Shown: positions 1 to 8,193, counted from the stretch's first letter. The stretch: 15,265 nt of DNA from an uncultured Bacilli bacterium (GCA_947629285.1 CANRDA010000017.1:1-15265), one strand, 5' to 3'. Made by a program: numbers and translations. Notes: generated by a model not told the origin, from the sequence alone.

Positions 1-50
1 ACTCCAATAACTTTTATTTTAGCAACTTGATCCATTTCTAATCCAAACAT
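1..50 (-). CDS. ftsZ: Cell division protein FtsZ, N-terminal fragment (runs off left edge)
   Basis: Only the first 16 codons are in the window. They begin MFGLEMDQVAKIKVIGV, which matches the start of FtsZ: a short variable leader, then the first beta strand before the GGGGNN nucleotide-binding loop that would lie just off the edge. FtsZ is the tubulin-like GTPase that forms the cytoplasmic Z-ring. The ATG is preceded by GGAGG at 56-60 with a 5-base spacer. It lies 11 bases after the ftsA stop, so it is almost certainly co-transcribed with ftsA. The identification rests on the leader sequence plus the position directly after ftsA. Confidence 0.9.
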   Translation of the reverse strand, partial: MFGLEMDQVAKIKVIG

Positions 51-61
51 AATTTCCTCCT

Positions 62-1309
62 CTATTCGCTAAAGAAAAATCCAAATATTTTTCCTAGCAT
101 TGAATCTGATGTACTCAATTTCCTTGAACTTATAGATGTCATTTGATAAACCTCATTATCACTAATCATACTATAATTTTTATTTTTTAATTTTAGTTTA
201 CTAATAAAATATACTATATTTCCAACGCAAGACGAATAAATATTATCTCTTATTCCTAACATTTTAACATTTCCTATATTTGCGCTATCACCGAACACAT
301 CTCTCACGACGTATTCAAATCCTAGCATATTGCTAGTACCCCCAGTAATTATAATATAATCTATTTTTTTACTTGTCAAGAGATTTATTTCTTTTTTAGC
401 TTCATTTAATATTTCTTCAAGTCTTGACATTACAACTTCAGATAGTTCAAACTGATTTATTTTCAAAATATTTTGTGTAGCAGTCTTGACTTCAACAATA
501 TCATTAACACTAGCATTTTTTTTATGAGCTAAAGCAAATTTTAGTTTTAAATTACAAGCAGTTTTAGCATCAACTTTATACATATATGATATATCGCTAT
601 CTACGTTTTTGCCACCCATATTTACTGCACTACTCTTTACTATAATACTTCTATTATATAAAGATACATTTGTAATGTCACTTCCAATATTTATTATAGC
701 TCCAACTTTTTCATCAAATAGTTTGTTATTAAAAGAATATAAATCACCAATTTCATTGAGAGTTATATCTACAACTTCAATTCCAATATTTTCTAATAAA
801 TTTACTACTGAATATACATTTTTTCTCGGTGTGGTAACTAAAACTGCACGACATCCAAGTGTAGAGCACTTCATTCCTTTAGGATTTTTTATTAAAGCAT
901 TATCATCTACAGTAAAATCAATTGGAAGAACTGTTACTATCTCTCTTGAATTAAATGTAATTGATTTAGCTGCTACTTCAAGTGACTTTATAATATCATC
1001 ACTAGTTACAATACCATCCTCATTTAATATTTTTACGTTACCTGTAATTATATTGTACTCTGCATTAAATGATGGTACAGAAGATATTACTTTTTTAATT
1101 TTTATACCAAGCATATCCTCAACTTCAGCAAATGCAGATTTTATACATTCAGTTGCTAATTCAAAATCACTAATCAAACCTTTTTTTATTCCTTTAGATT
1201 TAAATGAAGATGCAGCAAGTAAATTTAACTTGTTTTGATATAATTCACACACTACTATTTTTATTGTGTCTGAACCTATATCAAGACTTGTGTAAATATG
1301 TTTCATCAT
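62..1309 (-). CDS. ftsA: Cell division protein FtsA
   Basis: FtsA is an actin-like ATPase that tethers FtsZ polymers to the inner face of the membrane and recruits late division proteins. Visible features of the 415-residue product: the phosphate-1 motif SLDIGSDTIK at about 8-17; the FtsA-specific 1C (SHS2) region at about 80-165; a phosphate-2 region INIGSDITNVSLY at about 206-218; the adenosine motif ITGGTSNMLG at 321-330; and a C-terminal amphipathic membrane-targeting helix (SMLGKIFGFFF) at 403-413. Length fits the family (B. subtilis FtsA is about 440). Two ATGs in tandem (1309 and 1306) follow AGGAG, so the start could be either. The phosphate-2 motif has Asn where many actin-fold ATPases have Asp, as in some other FtsA proteins. 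It is followed by ftsZ. Its usual upstream partner divIB is about 12.7 kb away. Confidence 0.95.
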   Translation of the reverse strand: MMKHIYTSLDIGSDTIKIVVCELYQNKLNLLAASSFKSKGIKKGLISDFELATECIKSAFAEVEDMLGIKIKKVISSVPSFNAEYNIITGNVKILNEDGIVTSDDIIKSLEVAAKSITFNSREIVTVLPIDFTVDDNALIKNPKGMKCSTLGCRAVLVTTPRKNVYSVVNLLENIGIEVVDITLNEIGDLYSFNNKLFDEKVGAIINIGSDITNVSLYNRSIIVKSSAVNMGGKNVDSDISYMYKVDAKTACNLKLKFALAHKKNASVNDIVEVKTATQNILKINQFELSEVVMSRLEEILNEAKKEINLLTSKKIDYIIITGGTSNMLGFEYVVRDVFGDSANIGNVKMLGIRDNIYSSCVGNIVYFISKLKLKNKNYSMISDNEVYQMTSISSRKLSTSDSMLGKIFGFFFSE

Positions 1310-1332
1310 ATCATCTCCTACAATCTATATTA

Positions 1333-1361
1333 ATTATACTATAAAAAGTAAAAAAAGTAAA
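1333..1361 (-). promoter_or_regulatory. Promoter of ftsA-ftsZ
   Basis: On the minus strand, TTTACT (1356-1361) and TATAAT (1333-1338) are separated by exactly 17 bases, upstream of the ftsA ribosome binding site. The -35 box falls inside the downstream arm of the hairpin at 1353-1377. Transcription would start near 1326, giving a leader of roughly 17-20 bases. Confidence 0.7.
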
Positions 1362-1377
1362 AACATTTTTTACTTTT
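1353..1377 (-). terminator. Terminator-like hairpin after the RNase J paralogue, overlapping the ftsA promoter
   Basis: A perfect 11-bp inverted repeat (AAAAGTAAAAA / TTTTTACTTTT, minus strand) encloses a 3-base loop. It is followed by T-rich sequence. The stem has a single G-C pair, so it would be a weak terminator by itself. It lies 105 bases beyond the RNase J stop, with no better hairpin closer. Confidence 0.5.
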
Positions 1378-1481
1378 CATCAAAATACTATTTTTTCGTG
1401 AATCTATTATCTAAAATTTAACAGTTTTTAGCACAATTTCTAAAACAGTTTTATCTATTTTTTTTACAATTTTTAAAGTAT

Positions 1482-3125
1482 TTATACTTCCTGTACAACT
1501 ATTACTATCATAGGTTTACATTCTGTTTCTTTATAGAAATATTTACCAAGTTTATCTCTTATATCTAATTTTAATTTATTATAATCTATATAGTTTTCTT
1601 TAACGTTTTCTTGAATTACTGAACTTACTATAGTCTCAGCTTCTTTAATTATATCTATATTATCTTTTACATATATAAATCCTTTTGTAGATATATTAGG
1701 TTTATTAATAATTGCCCTTGTTTTTTTATCTATATTAGCATTTACTATAACAATACCACTATCAGATAACATCTCTCTATCTTTTAGCACTAAATCACCA
1801 ATGTCACCTGCAGTTTTACCATCTATTAATATATCATCAACAGGTACTTTATCAAAATTATCTACAAGTTTACCATCTTTAAATGTTGCAACTTCACCAT
1901 TCAAGTTCAATATTATATTATCTTTTGGTATATTTAATTCAGTTGCTATTACAGCATTTTCAACTTGGTCTTTATATTCTCCAGTAACTGGAAAATAGTA
2001 TTTAGGCTTCATTAAGTTTATCATAAGCATAATATCCTCACTTGATGCATGAGGAGATAGTAATTGCTTAGATAATATCATTAGATTTGCTCCAACTTTA
2101 GATATTTTATTGAATACTTTAGTTGCTGTAATTTCACTACCTGCATATAAGGGTGATAATATAACTATTGTATCAGTTTCTTTTAAAGTAACAAACTTAT
2201 CTGAATTTCTAAGTATTCTTTTTAAACTAGAATATGGTTTTTCTCTTTCATTAGATATTATTACTATAATATTTTCATCTGTTACATGAGTTATAGGTTT
2301 AATTCTTTCTTTATCGAATTTTATATAGTTTAATTCTATTCCTTTTAATATAATACTTTCTAAGGATTTACCCATTATTACTACATTTCTATCAGTTTTA
2401 GATATTTCATCAAATACTTCTTGAATTCTATATATTTGATTTTCAAATATATTGAAAAATAGTCTACCTTCATTATCACTTAATATATCTCTAACCATCA
2501 AAGTTGTTCTATGTTTTGGACTTGTAAAGCCTTTTTTATCTGCATATAGTGATTCATTCATTAAACAGAGTACGTTTTGTTTACCAATATATGCAAGTTT
2601 ACCTATATCAGTAGCGTATGGTCCCATCATAGATGGGTCAAATAAGTAATTACCTGTAAATACAATTGAACCATCTTTAGTATTTAATACATATAAATAA
2701 CTATCTGGTATAGAGTGTGAGATTTGTATTGGAAATACACTTTCAGTTTTAAAGTCTATTTTTTTATTTGCTTTAATTTCAATTAAATTAGCATTTCTTA
2801 TCCCACTTTCTTCTAAGTCTTGTTTAATTATTTCTAAAGTAAATTTACCTCCATATATATTTATATCAGGTAAATCTACTAATATATCTGATATCGCACC
2901 CATTTGTTCATCATGGCCATGTGTGATAAATAAACCTTTAATTCTTTCTTTGTTTTCTTTTAGATAGTCATAATTTGGAATTATATAATCAACACCCAAT
3001 AATTTATCATCAGCGTGTTTTAAACCTGCTTCAAATACATATATATTCTTATCAACTTCAACTACATACATATTTTTTCCTACTTCGTTTTGACCACCTA
3101 AAGCAAATATTCTAATCTTACTCAT
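1482..3125 (-). CDS. rnjB: RNase J paralogue, J2-like, with degenerate metal-binding site
   Basis: The 547-residue protein has the full RNase J plan: metallo-beta-lactamase fold with the N-terminal FALGGQNEVGKN signature at 7-18, beta-CASP region in the middle, and the C-terminal dimerisation domain. RNase J enzymes are 5'-3' exo- and endonucleases in mRNA decay and rRNA maturation. The active site is altered. HGHEDH is HGHDEQ at 69-74, the ligand Asp of the TGD motif is Asn159, and the His of the PIHGEY motif is Thr381. His69, His71, His137 and His359 remain. In B. subtilis and S. aureus, RNase J2 also carries altered motifs and mainly partners active J1. By analogy this is probably a structural or regulatory subunit, with a catalytic J1 elsewhere in the genome. 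The start follows AAAGGAGGG with good spacing. It forms a single-gene unit between the HelD terminator and ftsA. Confidence 0.88.
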   Translation of the reverse strand: MSKIRIFALGGQNEVGKNMYVVEVDKNIYVFEAGLKHADDKLLGVDYIIPNYDYLKENKERIKGLFITHGHDEQMGAISDILVDLPDINIYGGKFTLEIIKQDLEESGIRNANLIEIKANKKIDFKTESVFPIQISHSIPDSYLYVLNTKDGSIVFTGNYLFDPSMMGPYATDIGKLAYIGKQNVLCLMNESLYADKKGFTSPKHRTTLMVRDILSDNEGRLFFNIFENQIYRIQEVFDEISKTDRNVVIMGKSLESIILKGIELNYIKFDKERIKPITHVTDENIIVIISNEREKPYSSLKRILRNSDKFVTLKETDTIVILSPLYAGSEITATKVFNKISKVGANLMILSKQLLSPHASSEDIMLMINLMKPKYYFPVTGEYKDQVENAVIATELNIPKDNIILNLNGEVATFKDGKLVDNFDKVPVDDILIDGKTAGDIGDLVLKDREMLSDSGIVIVNANIDKKTRAIINKPNISTKGFIYVKDNIDIIKEAETIVSSVIQENVKENYIDYNKLKLDIRDKLGKYFYKETECKPMIVIVVQEV

Positions 3126-3159
3126 ATTTCCCTCCTTTCTTTAGATTTAATGCTTAATA

Positions 3160-3188
3160 ATTATAACATTATATCAGAAAAAAAGCAA
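3160..3188 (-). promoter_or_regulatory. Promoter of the RNase J paralogue, tandem extended -10 boxes
   Basis: Two TATAAT hexamers (3168-3173 and 3160-3165) lie 8 bases apart, each preceded by an extended -10 TGN. The downstream one has TTGCTT (3183-3188) 17 bases upstream. That weak -35 is part of the preceding terminator stem. The leader, about 30 bases long, ends in a strong AAAGGAGGG. Confidence 0.65.
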
Positions 3189-3201
3189 TTGCTTGCTTTT
3201 T
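3178..3201 (-). terminator. Rho-independent terminator of the HelD-like gene
   Basis: A 9-bp perfect stem (AAAAAGCAA / TTGCTTTTT) with a GCAA tetraloop, then more Ts, begins 8 bases after the stop codon of the HelD-like gene. It is the most GC-containing hairpin in the region. Its 3' arm doubles as the -35 region of the next gene. Confidence 0.8.
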
Positions 3202-3209
3202 ATTACTAT

Positions 3210-5144
3210 TTAGTTAATTATTACAAGTTTATGTAAGGCTCTTGTCATTGAAACATAAAGAAGTTTTAAATCTAATATATTATCTTTAAAGTTATTTCTA
3301 TTAACTATTACTACTGCATCAAATTCAAGCCCTTTAGATAAATAACTTGGAAGTATATTTATATTACTATCAAAATTGATATTATCTTTATCTACTAAGT
3401 TTATATCTATCTTGCTATTTAATTTTGTATAGAGTGCTTGAGCTTCTAAAGAATCTTTAGTTATAATAGCAACTGACTTATATTTTTCTTTTAATTCATT
3501 TATTATATCTAATATATCTTTATTAGTATATTCTACTTCATCACCATGTCTAATTACAGGAGTTGCTACATCAAGATTAAGTCTTTCATTAATTTTATTT
3601 GCCTCATTCATTATTTCAATTGTAGTTCTATAACTTTTATTTAATTTAAGTATTTCTGCATTTTTAAATATATCTAATAAACTCTCCCAAGCAGTTATAC
3701 TTCTATATGAGTATAGACTTTGGGCTAAATCTCCATATATACTAAATGTTGCATTTTTAAACAATTTTTTTAATACATAGAAATTAAACTCTCCATAATC
3801 TTGTGCTTCATCGATTACAATATGTTTATAGTTATCAAAATTACTTCCAACCATTTTATATTTAATATACATAAGAGGGTATATATCTTCTATATCTATT
3901 TCGTTTATATTAATATTTTTAGTATCTATATTATTATCATTTAATATCTCCATATAAATATCTTTAACTTTTATATTTAATACTGTAAAGTATCTTTTTA
4001 AATAAATATTTATATTATTTTTATAATCATCTATTACTTTTTTATCTGTTTTATCTTTAATTAAACGGGATAGTATTAAATCATTATTCTCTTCGATATA
4101 TTTATTTATAAGTAATATTAATCTATCTACCCTACTTTTAATACTCTTATATATATTTTGGTTTATTTCTTCATAAAGGCTTTTTATTAAACTTTTATTT
4201 AATATTTTAACCCCTCTTATAGTAAAGTCAGTATTTGGCAAAATCTCAAGTGAATTAAAATATGAATCTATTTTATTTTTCATACTCATAGATGTTTTAA
4301 ATTTAGATATGTCATCTTTAACTTTTAATATATCTAGTGAATTATTTACTTTAAATGGTTCTTCTATATAGTTTAGTGCGAGTTCTAAAGTGGTGTATTC
4401 ACTAACACCATTTACATCTAAATCAGGTAGTATTCCTGATATATAGCTTACAAAGAATTTATTAGGACCTATTACCATATAATCACTAGGCTTGTATAAG
4501 TCTCTATAATTATAAACTAGATAGGCAATTCTATGTAGTGCGACTGTGGTTTTACCACTTCCGGCAACACCCTGTACTATTAAGTTTTTTGTAATAGGTT
4601 CTCTTATTATTTTATTTTGTTCACTTTGTATAGTAGATACTATATTTTTAAGTCTTGTATCAGCATTTACACTTAAATATGGTTTTAATAATTCATCGTT
4701 AGATACTGTATCTACATCGTTATAATTTATAAGTTTACTGTTTTCTATAGTGTACTGCCTTTTTAAAAGTAATTTACCAGATATTATTCCATCTGGAGAG
4801 TTGTATTTAGCATCCCCTACATTTGAATCATAATATAGACTTGATATAGGTGCTCTCCAGTCTACTGTTATTAAATTGTTATCATAGTCACTTACTCCAA
4901 GTTTACCTATATAGCAAACATCTTTATTTGTTTTACTTTCAAAGTCTATTCTAGCAAAATATGGTGAGTTTTTTGCTTTTTCAATAGATTTGATTTCACC
5001 TTCTAATTTGAATTTTTCTTCTAGCATTGCATCGTAATCGTTTTTGTATAGATTCTTTAAATTATTTAGTTTTAGTTTTGAATCATCAATTACTTCATTA
5101 TACTTATCAAGTGTATACGATAAGTGTTTTAATTCTTCTTCCAT
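3210..5144 (-). CDS. helD: HelD-type UvrD-like superfamily 1 ATPase (RNA polymerase recycling factor)
   Basis: HelD proteins bind RNA polymerase and use ATP to release stalled or inactive polymerase from nucleic acid. They are SF1 UvrD/Rep-like. From the chosen start the protein has 644 residues: a charged coiled-coil N-terminus at 1-58 (the arm that in B. subtilis HelD enters the secondary channel), then the HelD signatures PYFARIDF at 61-68 and DWRAPISSLYYD at 95-106. Walker A GVAGSGKTT is at 192-200, followed by the HelD-typical ALHRIAYLVY. Further on come Walker B VIDEAQD, SYRTT, LSKGLEFDAVVIV and YVSMTRA. It is shorter than B. subtilis HelD (about 774). The ATG at 5144 is preferred because AGGAGG lies 4 bases upstream. 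A longer frame starting at 5195 would begin inside the -10 box. It sits alone between two terminators. Confidence 0.88.
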   Translation of the reverse strand: MEEELKHLSYTLDKYNEVIDDSKLKLNNLKNLYKNDYDAMLEEKFKLEGEIKSIEKAKNSPYFARIDFESKTNKDVCYIGKLGVSDYDNNLITVDWRAPISSLYYDSNVGDAKYNSPDGIISGKLLLKRQYTIENSKLINYNDVDTVSNDELLKPYLSVNADTRLKNIVSTIQSEQNKIIREPITKNLIVQGVAGSGKTTVALHRIAYLVYNYRDLYKPSDYMVIGPNKFFVSYISGILPDLDVNGVSEYTTLELALNYIEEPFKVNNSLDILKVKDDISKFKTSMSMKNKIDSYFNSLEILPNTDFTIRGVKILNKSLIKSLYEEINQNIYKSIKSRVDRLILLINKYIEENNDLILSRLIKDKTDKKVIDDYKNNINIYLKRYFTVLNIKVKDIYMEILNDNNIDTKNININEIDIEDIYPLMYIKYKMVGSNFDNYKHIVIDEAQDYGEFNFYVLKKLFKNATFSIYGDLAQSLYSYRSITAWESLLDIFKNAEILKLNKSYRTTIEIMNEANKINERLNLDVATPVIRHGDEVEYTNKDILDIINELKEKYKSVAIITKDSLEAQALYTKLNSKIDINLVDKDNINFDSNINILPSYLSKGLEFDAVVIVNRNNFKDNILDLKLLYVSMTRALHKLVIIN

Positions 5145-5147
5145 ATG

Positions 5148-5154
5148 ACCTCCT
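5148..5154 (-). promoter_or_regulatory. Ribosome binding site that fixes the helD start
   Basis: AGGAGGT on the minus strand is directly upstream of ATG 5144. It decides between this start and an in-frame ATG 17 codons further upstream, which has no ribosome binding site and overlaps the promoter. Confidence 0.8.
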
Positions 5155-5158
5155 ATTA

Positions 5159-5174
5159 ATAGCCTACGGCGTAT
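5159..5174 (-). promoter_or_regulatory. GC-rich imperfect dyad in the helD leader
   Basis: The 16 bases ATACGCCGTAGGCTAT form an imperfect palindrome (ATA-n-GCC-GTA-GGC-n-TAT) between the promoter and the ribosome binding site. Its local G+C is far above the surroundings. It could be a repressor site or a small RNA hairpin. No known operator was recognised. Confidence 0.35.
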
Positions 5175-5193
5175 TATAATTATCTTACCCACC

Positions 5194-5222
5194 ATTCTAC
5201 ACTAAATAATCGATATTGTCAA
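5194..5222 (-). promoter_or_regulatory. Promoter of helD
   Basis: Consensus TTGACA (5217-5222) and TAGAAT (5194-5199) are separated by 17 bases on the minus strand. The expected start is near 5187, giving a leader of about 43 bases. A second TATAAT at 5173-5178 has no good -35 box. Confidence 0.8.
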
Positions 5223-5254
5223 TAGTTTTTAAGGGCTTTATAGATTATTGTATA

Positions 5255-5279
5255 TAAAAACTAGAGGTAATCTCTAGTT
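5255..5279 (-). terminator. Terminator of the histidine kinase-CYTH operon
   Basis: An 8-bp perfect stem AACTAGAG / CTCTAGTT with a 5-base loop is followed by TTTAT. The last two bases of the CYTH stop codon form the base of the stem, so termination comes immediately after translation ends. Confidence 0.75.
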
Positions 5280-5910
5280 AATCTTTAATTTCTGGCATTG
5301 GCAAATCAAAAGAAACTTCTTTATATTGTTTTATATTTTGTTCCTTACAAAGACTAGAATATTTATCATCCCATGACAATCTATATGCATTATTAATATT
5401 TAAACCTAAAATATCAGTCCATTTTCTAACTATTAAAGAAGCATCTTTGTCCTTACTTTTGTTTTCTATTTCAAGTGCGATTCCAAAAGGATATTCGTCA
5501 ACTGAAATCTCAACTTCATCATTTTCAAATGTCGTTCTATATCTTTCATAACTTTCTATAAATTTCATTTTTAATACATTATTTATTAAGAACATCAAAT
5601 TGTCATAGTCTTCATAATTAATATTTAGTTCTACTTCCTCTTCTTTATTTACATCAGTTTTAGTTGTATTAGATAAACGCTTTTTCCAACTTATTTTACA
5701 CTTAGAATTAGAACTAGACTTTATAACTCTAATCCTAAATCTTCCATCAATATCTTTAGAGTAAAAACTCATATTACTATTTGGATGGTCGTATTGCAAA
5801 GTTTTCTCATAGGACCTTTCATTCATTTTAAGTTCTTGTATGCTTTTTAATTTTGATATAATATTTTCTAATTTTTTCTTTGAAAAATAAAATCTTACTT
5901 CATATTCCAT
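5278..5910 (-). CDS. CYTH-domain protein (class IV adenylate cyclase / triphosphatase superfamily)
   Basis: CYTH proteins form a beta-barrel tunnel that binds triphosphate compounds through many charged side chains. Members act as adenylate cyclases (class IV), thiamine triphosphatases or inorganic tripolyphosphatases. Signs in this 210-residue protein: the N-terminal ExExK-type motif EYEVR at 2-6 (Arg instead of Lys), basic strand RFRIR at 57-61, KISWKKR at 72-78, acidic strand EEEVEL at 90-95, YERYR at 121-125, EVEIS at 132-136 and the late strand IALEIE at 144-149. The alternating pattern fits a complete tunnel. The acidic late strand DEYPFGIALEIE resembles the class IV cyclase/ThTPase type more than the short tripolyphosphatase type. 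The substrate cannot be assigned. It starts 6 bases after the kinase stop, with AGGA inside the kinase's last codons, so the two are probably translationally coupled. Confidence 0.82.
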   Translation of the reverse strand: MEYEVRFYFSKKKLENIISKLKSIQELKMNERSYEKTLQYDHPNSNMSFYSKDIDGRFRIRVIKSSSNSKCKISWKKRLSNTTKTDVNKEEEVELNINYEDYDNLMFLINNVLKMKFIESYERYRTTFENDEVEISVDEYPFGIALEIENKSKDKDASLIVRKWTDILGLNINNAYRLSWDDKYSSLCKEQNIKQYKEVSFDLPMPEIKD

Positions 5911-5916
5911 ATCAAT

Positions 5917-8193
5917 CTATCCTAAGTACTTATCAATTATATTAGCAACTCTATTATATTCATTTAATAATTCAGTGTAGTGTTCTAAAACGTAATCCGA
6001 ATTGTTTTCTTTAGATTTTATCTCATGGTCATATGAAAGACTAGCAAGTTTTTTAAATCCTAAATATTTACTATCACTCTTTAATGCATGTACATCAATA
6101 CTATAATCTTTCATATTCTTATCTTTTTTATTTTTTTCTATTCTAGGCATTCTTTCTTTAGATTCTTCTTTAAATGTCTTAAGTGTATCGTTATACATCT
6201 CAATATCACCAAGTAATTCTAGTGCTGCATCTACATCTATATCATTCTCTTTTAAATAATCTATATTGCCTTTATATTCACTAGAAGTATTATCATTCAT
6301 ACTTTCTAGTTTTTTATTTAATACTTCTATATCTTCATCAGTTATAGGATTTATTTTTGCTTTAGTAGTTTCTTTTGTTTTATTTACATCTATTCCATTT
6401 AAACATTTATTTAAAACTCTTTTTAACTCATCTTTTTGTATTGGTTTAGATAAATAATCATTAAATCCTACTTCTATATATTTAGTTGATTTACCTTCCA
6501 TTACATCTGCTGTAAGAGCAACTACTTTAGTATTAAAGTTTTCTATTTCTTTTAATTTTTTTAGTGTTTCAACACCGCTCATATGAGGCATCATGATATC
6601 CATTAGTATTAAATCATAATTATTTTCTTTAACTTTATTAATACATTCTTCCCCACTAAACGCACTATCTATAATTAGATTAAATTCTTTTAATGTTTTA
6701 GATGCTACTTTAATATTTAAGTTATTATCATCTACTACTAATACTTTCTTATTATCAAATGTAATAACTTCTTCTATTTCTTCTTTCTTTACTACTCCAT
6801 TTGATATTTTTTGACCTACAAATACAGTAAATTTTGAGCCTTCACCATATACTGAGTCAACTACTATATTACCACCCATTAATTCTACTAGTGATTTTGT
6901 AATAGCAAGTCCAAGTCCTGTTCCTTCTATTGTAGTATTCATATCTTCTTCAAGTCTATTAAATTTAGTAAATAATTTATCCATTTGCTCTTTTTTAATA
7001 CCTCTACCTGTATCAGCAACTGTTATTTTTAATTTACACAAATCTTTTTCATTTATAGAACTGACACTAAAATCTATATATCCTTTTTCTGTATATTTAA
7101 CTGCATTTGTAAGTAAATTAGTTATTATCTGTTTTATTTTACCTTTATCACCATATAAATTCTGAGGTAGGTCACTTGCAAAATTACATCTTAATTCTAA
7201 CTCTTTTTCACCTATTCTAACCTCAGTTAATTTCTTTAATTCGTTTAATTCATCAAGTAAATTATAGTCAGTTTCTACAACTTCCATTTTATCTGCTTCT
7301 ATCTTACTTATATCTAGTATTCCATTTACTATTTCAAGTAAGTTTTGAGATGCCATTACTACATCTGTTGCATCTTCGTGTATCTCATCTATATCATTAC
7401 TTGTCTTAATTACTTCAGATAATCCTACTATGGCATTAAGAGGTGTCCTTATCTCATGAGACATACTACTTAAGAAATCACTTTTAGCACGATTTGCTTT
7501 TTCTGCTTGATTCTTAGCAAGTTCTAGTTCATTTATCATTTTTACATCTGGATTTTCAATGGTGAAGTACATTAAAAAACAAATTAAACTTTCCGCAGGA
7601 GCTATAATTACTAATGATGGATTATCCATTTGTATCAAGGCAGCAATTAGTCCAAATAATAAGAACAAGTAAATAGGTATAGATTTTTTCTTTGCTATTT
7701 TTTTACTCTTTAAAATTAATACTAATAACATTAATGTATATATAACACCTGAAATTATAAAAACATAATTTATTGCTATACCCTTAGTATAATATACATT
7801 GTTTACTGTATCTCTATAAAGACTATATGGTAAAAATAGTGTAATGATATTTGAAATTATGCAAAAAATAACCGATAATTTTGTTAAAATCCTTTTATGA
7901 TTTGATGATATCTCTAATAAATAAATAAAAATAAGAGTAAGCCAAGTCAAAAAATACATCAAATAAAGGCTTAATACTGAATTACTAAAAATCCTTGGAA
8001 TTGAATCATATTTGTAGGACACTATATCACATAAAATTTGCAAAAATATGCCAATTAAATTTGTTATCAACATTATCTTATATATTTTATTTTCTGAATT
8101 TTTAATTCTCTCTTTAGAAAAATATATACAAATTATACATAAAATATATACTAAACTGAACATCAATAAAAAAGTCATATTAGTTATTATCAT
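5917..8193 (-). CDS. Membrane hybrid histidine kinase with receiver and Hpt domains
   Basis: This 758-residue protein is a complete phosphorelay in one chain. Residues 1-212 contain about seven hydrophobic helices with short loops and no large extracellular domain. A short linker precedes HisKA with SHEIRTPLN (phospho-acceptor His246). The HATPase has NLLTNAVKYTEKG from 359, DTGRG at 394-398 and GTGLGLA at 424-430. The receiver spans about 483-598, with acidic pair D487/D488, acceptor D532 (LILMDIMMPHMSG), T561 and K583. A helical Hpt domain follows from about 645, with VHALKSDSKYLG (His702). All catalytic residues are present. No response regulator with a DNA-binding domain is encoded in the window, so the Hpt must pass phosphate to a distant regulator or the output is something else. 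The nearest candidate partner is the CYTH gene downstream. The sensed signal is unknown. GGTGG lies 6 bases before the ATG. Confidence 0.95.
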   Translation of the reverse strand: MIITNMTFLLMFSLVYILCIICIYFSKERIKNSENKIYKIMLITNLIGIFLQILCDIVSYKYDSIPRIFSNSVLSLYLMYFLTWLTLIFIYLLEISSNHKRILTKLSVIFCIISNIITLFLPYSLYRDTVNNVYYTKGIAINYVFIISGVIYTLMLLVLILKSKKIAKKKSIPIYLFLLFGLIAALIQMDNPSLVIIAPAESLICFLMYFTIENPDVKMINELELAKNQAEKANRAKSDFLSSMSHEIRTPLNAIVGLSEVIKTSNDIDEIHEDATDVVMASQNLLEIVNGILDISKIEADKMEVVETDYNLLDELNELKKLTEVRIGEKELELRCNFASDLPQNLYGDKGKIKQIITNLLTNAVKYTEKGYIDFSVSSINEKDLCKLKITVADTGRGIKKEQMDKLFTKFNRLEEDMNTTIEGTGLGLAITKSLVELMGGNIVVDSVYGEGSKFTVFVGQKISNGVVKKEEIEEVITFDNKKVLVVDDNNLNIKVASKTLKEFNLIIDSAFSGEECINKVKENNYDLILMDIMMPHMSGVETLKKLKEIENFNTKVVALTADVMEGKSTKYIEVGFNDYLSKPIQKDELKRVLNKCLNGIDVNKTKETTKAKINPITDEDIEVLNKKLESMNDNTSSEYKGNIDYLKENDIDVDAALELLGDIEMYNDTLKTFKEESKERMPRIEKNKKDKNMKDYSIDVHALKSDSKYLGFKKLASLSYDHEIKSKENNSDYVLEHYTELLNEYNRVANIIDKYLG

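Noticed and set aside
609..1238. Open frame of 209 codons on the plus strand opposite ftsA
   Set aside because: It is the mirror of ftsA, is composed of hydrophobic low-complexity sequence with no ribosome binding site, and the ftsA reading is certain.
1393..1465. Direct repeats of AAAACTGTT after the RNase J paralogue
   Set aside because: Only two short imperfect copies in AT-rich spacer; no stable hairpin or T-tract, so not called as terminator or repeat.
5145..5195. Longer N-terminus for the HelD-like protein from ATG 5195
   Set aside because: The first codons overlap the -10 box and the extra residues (IIIIRRR) are not family-like; AGGAGG supports the start at 5144.
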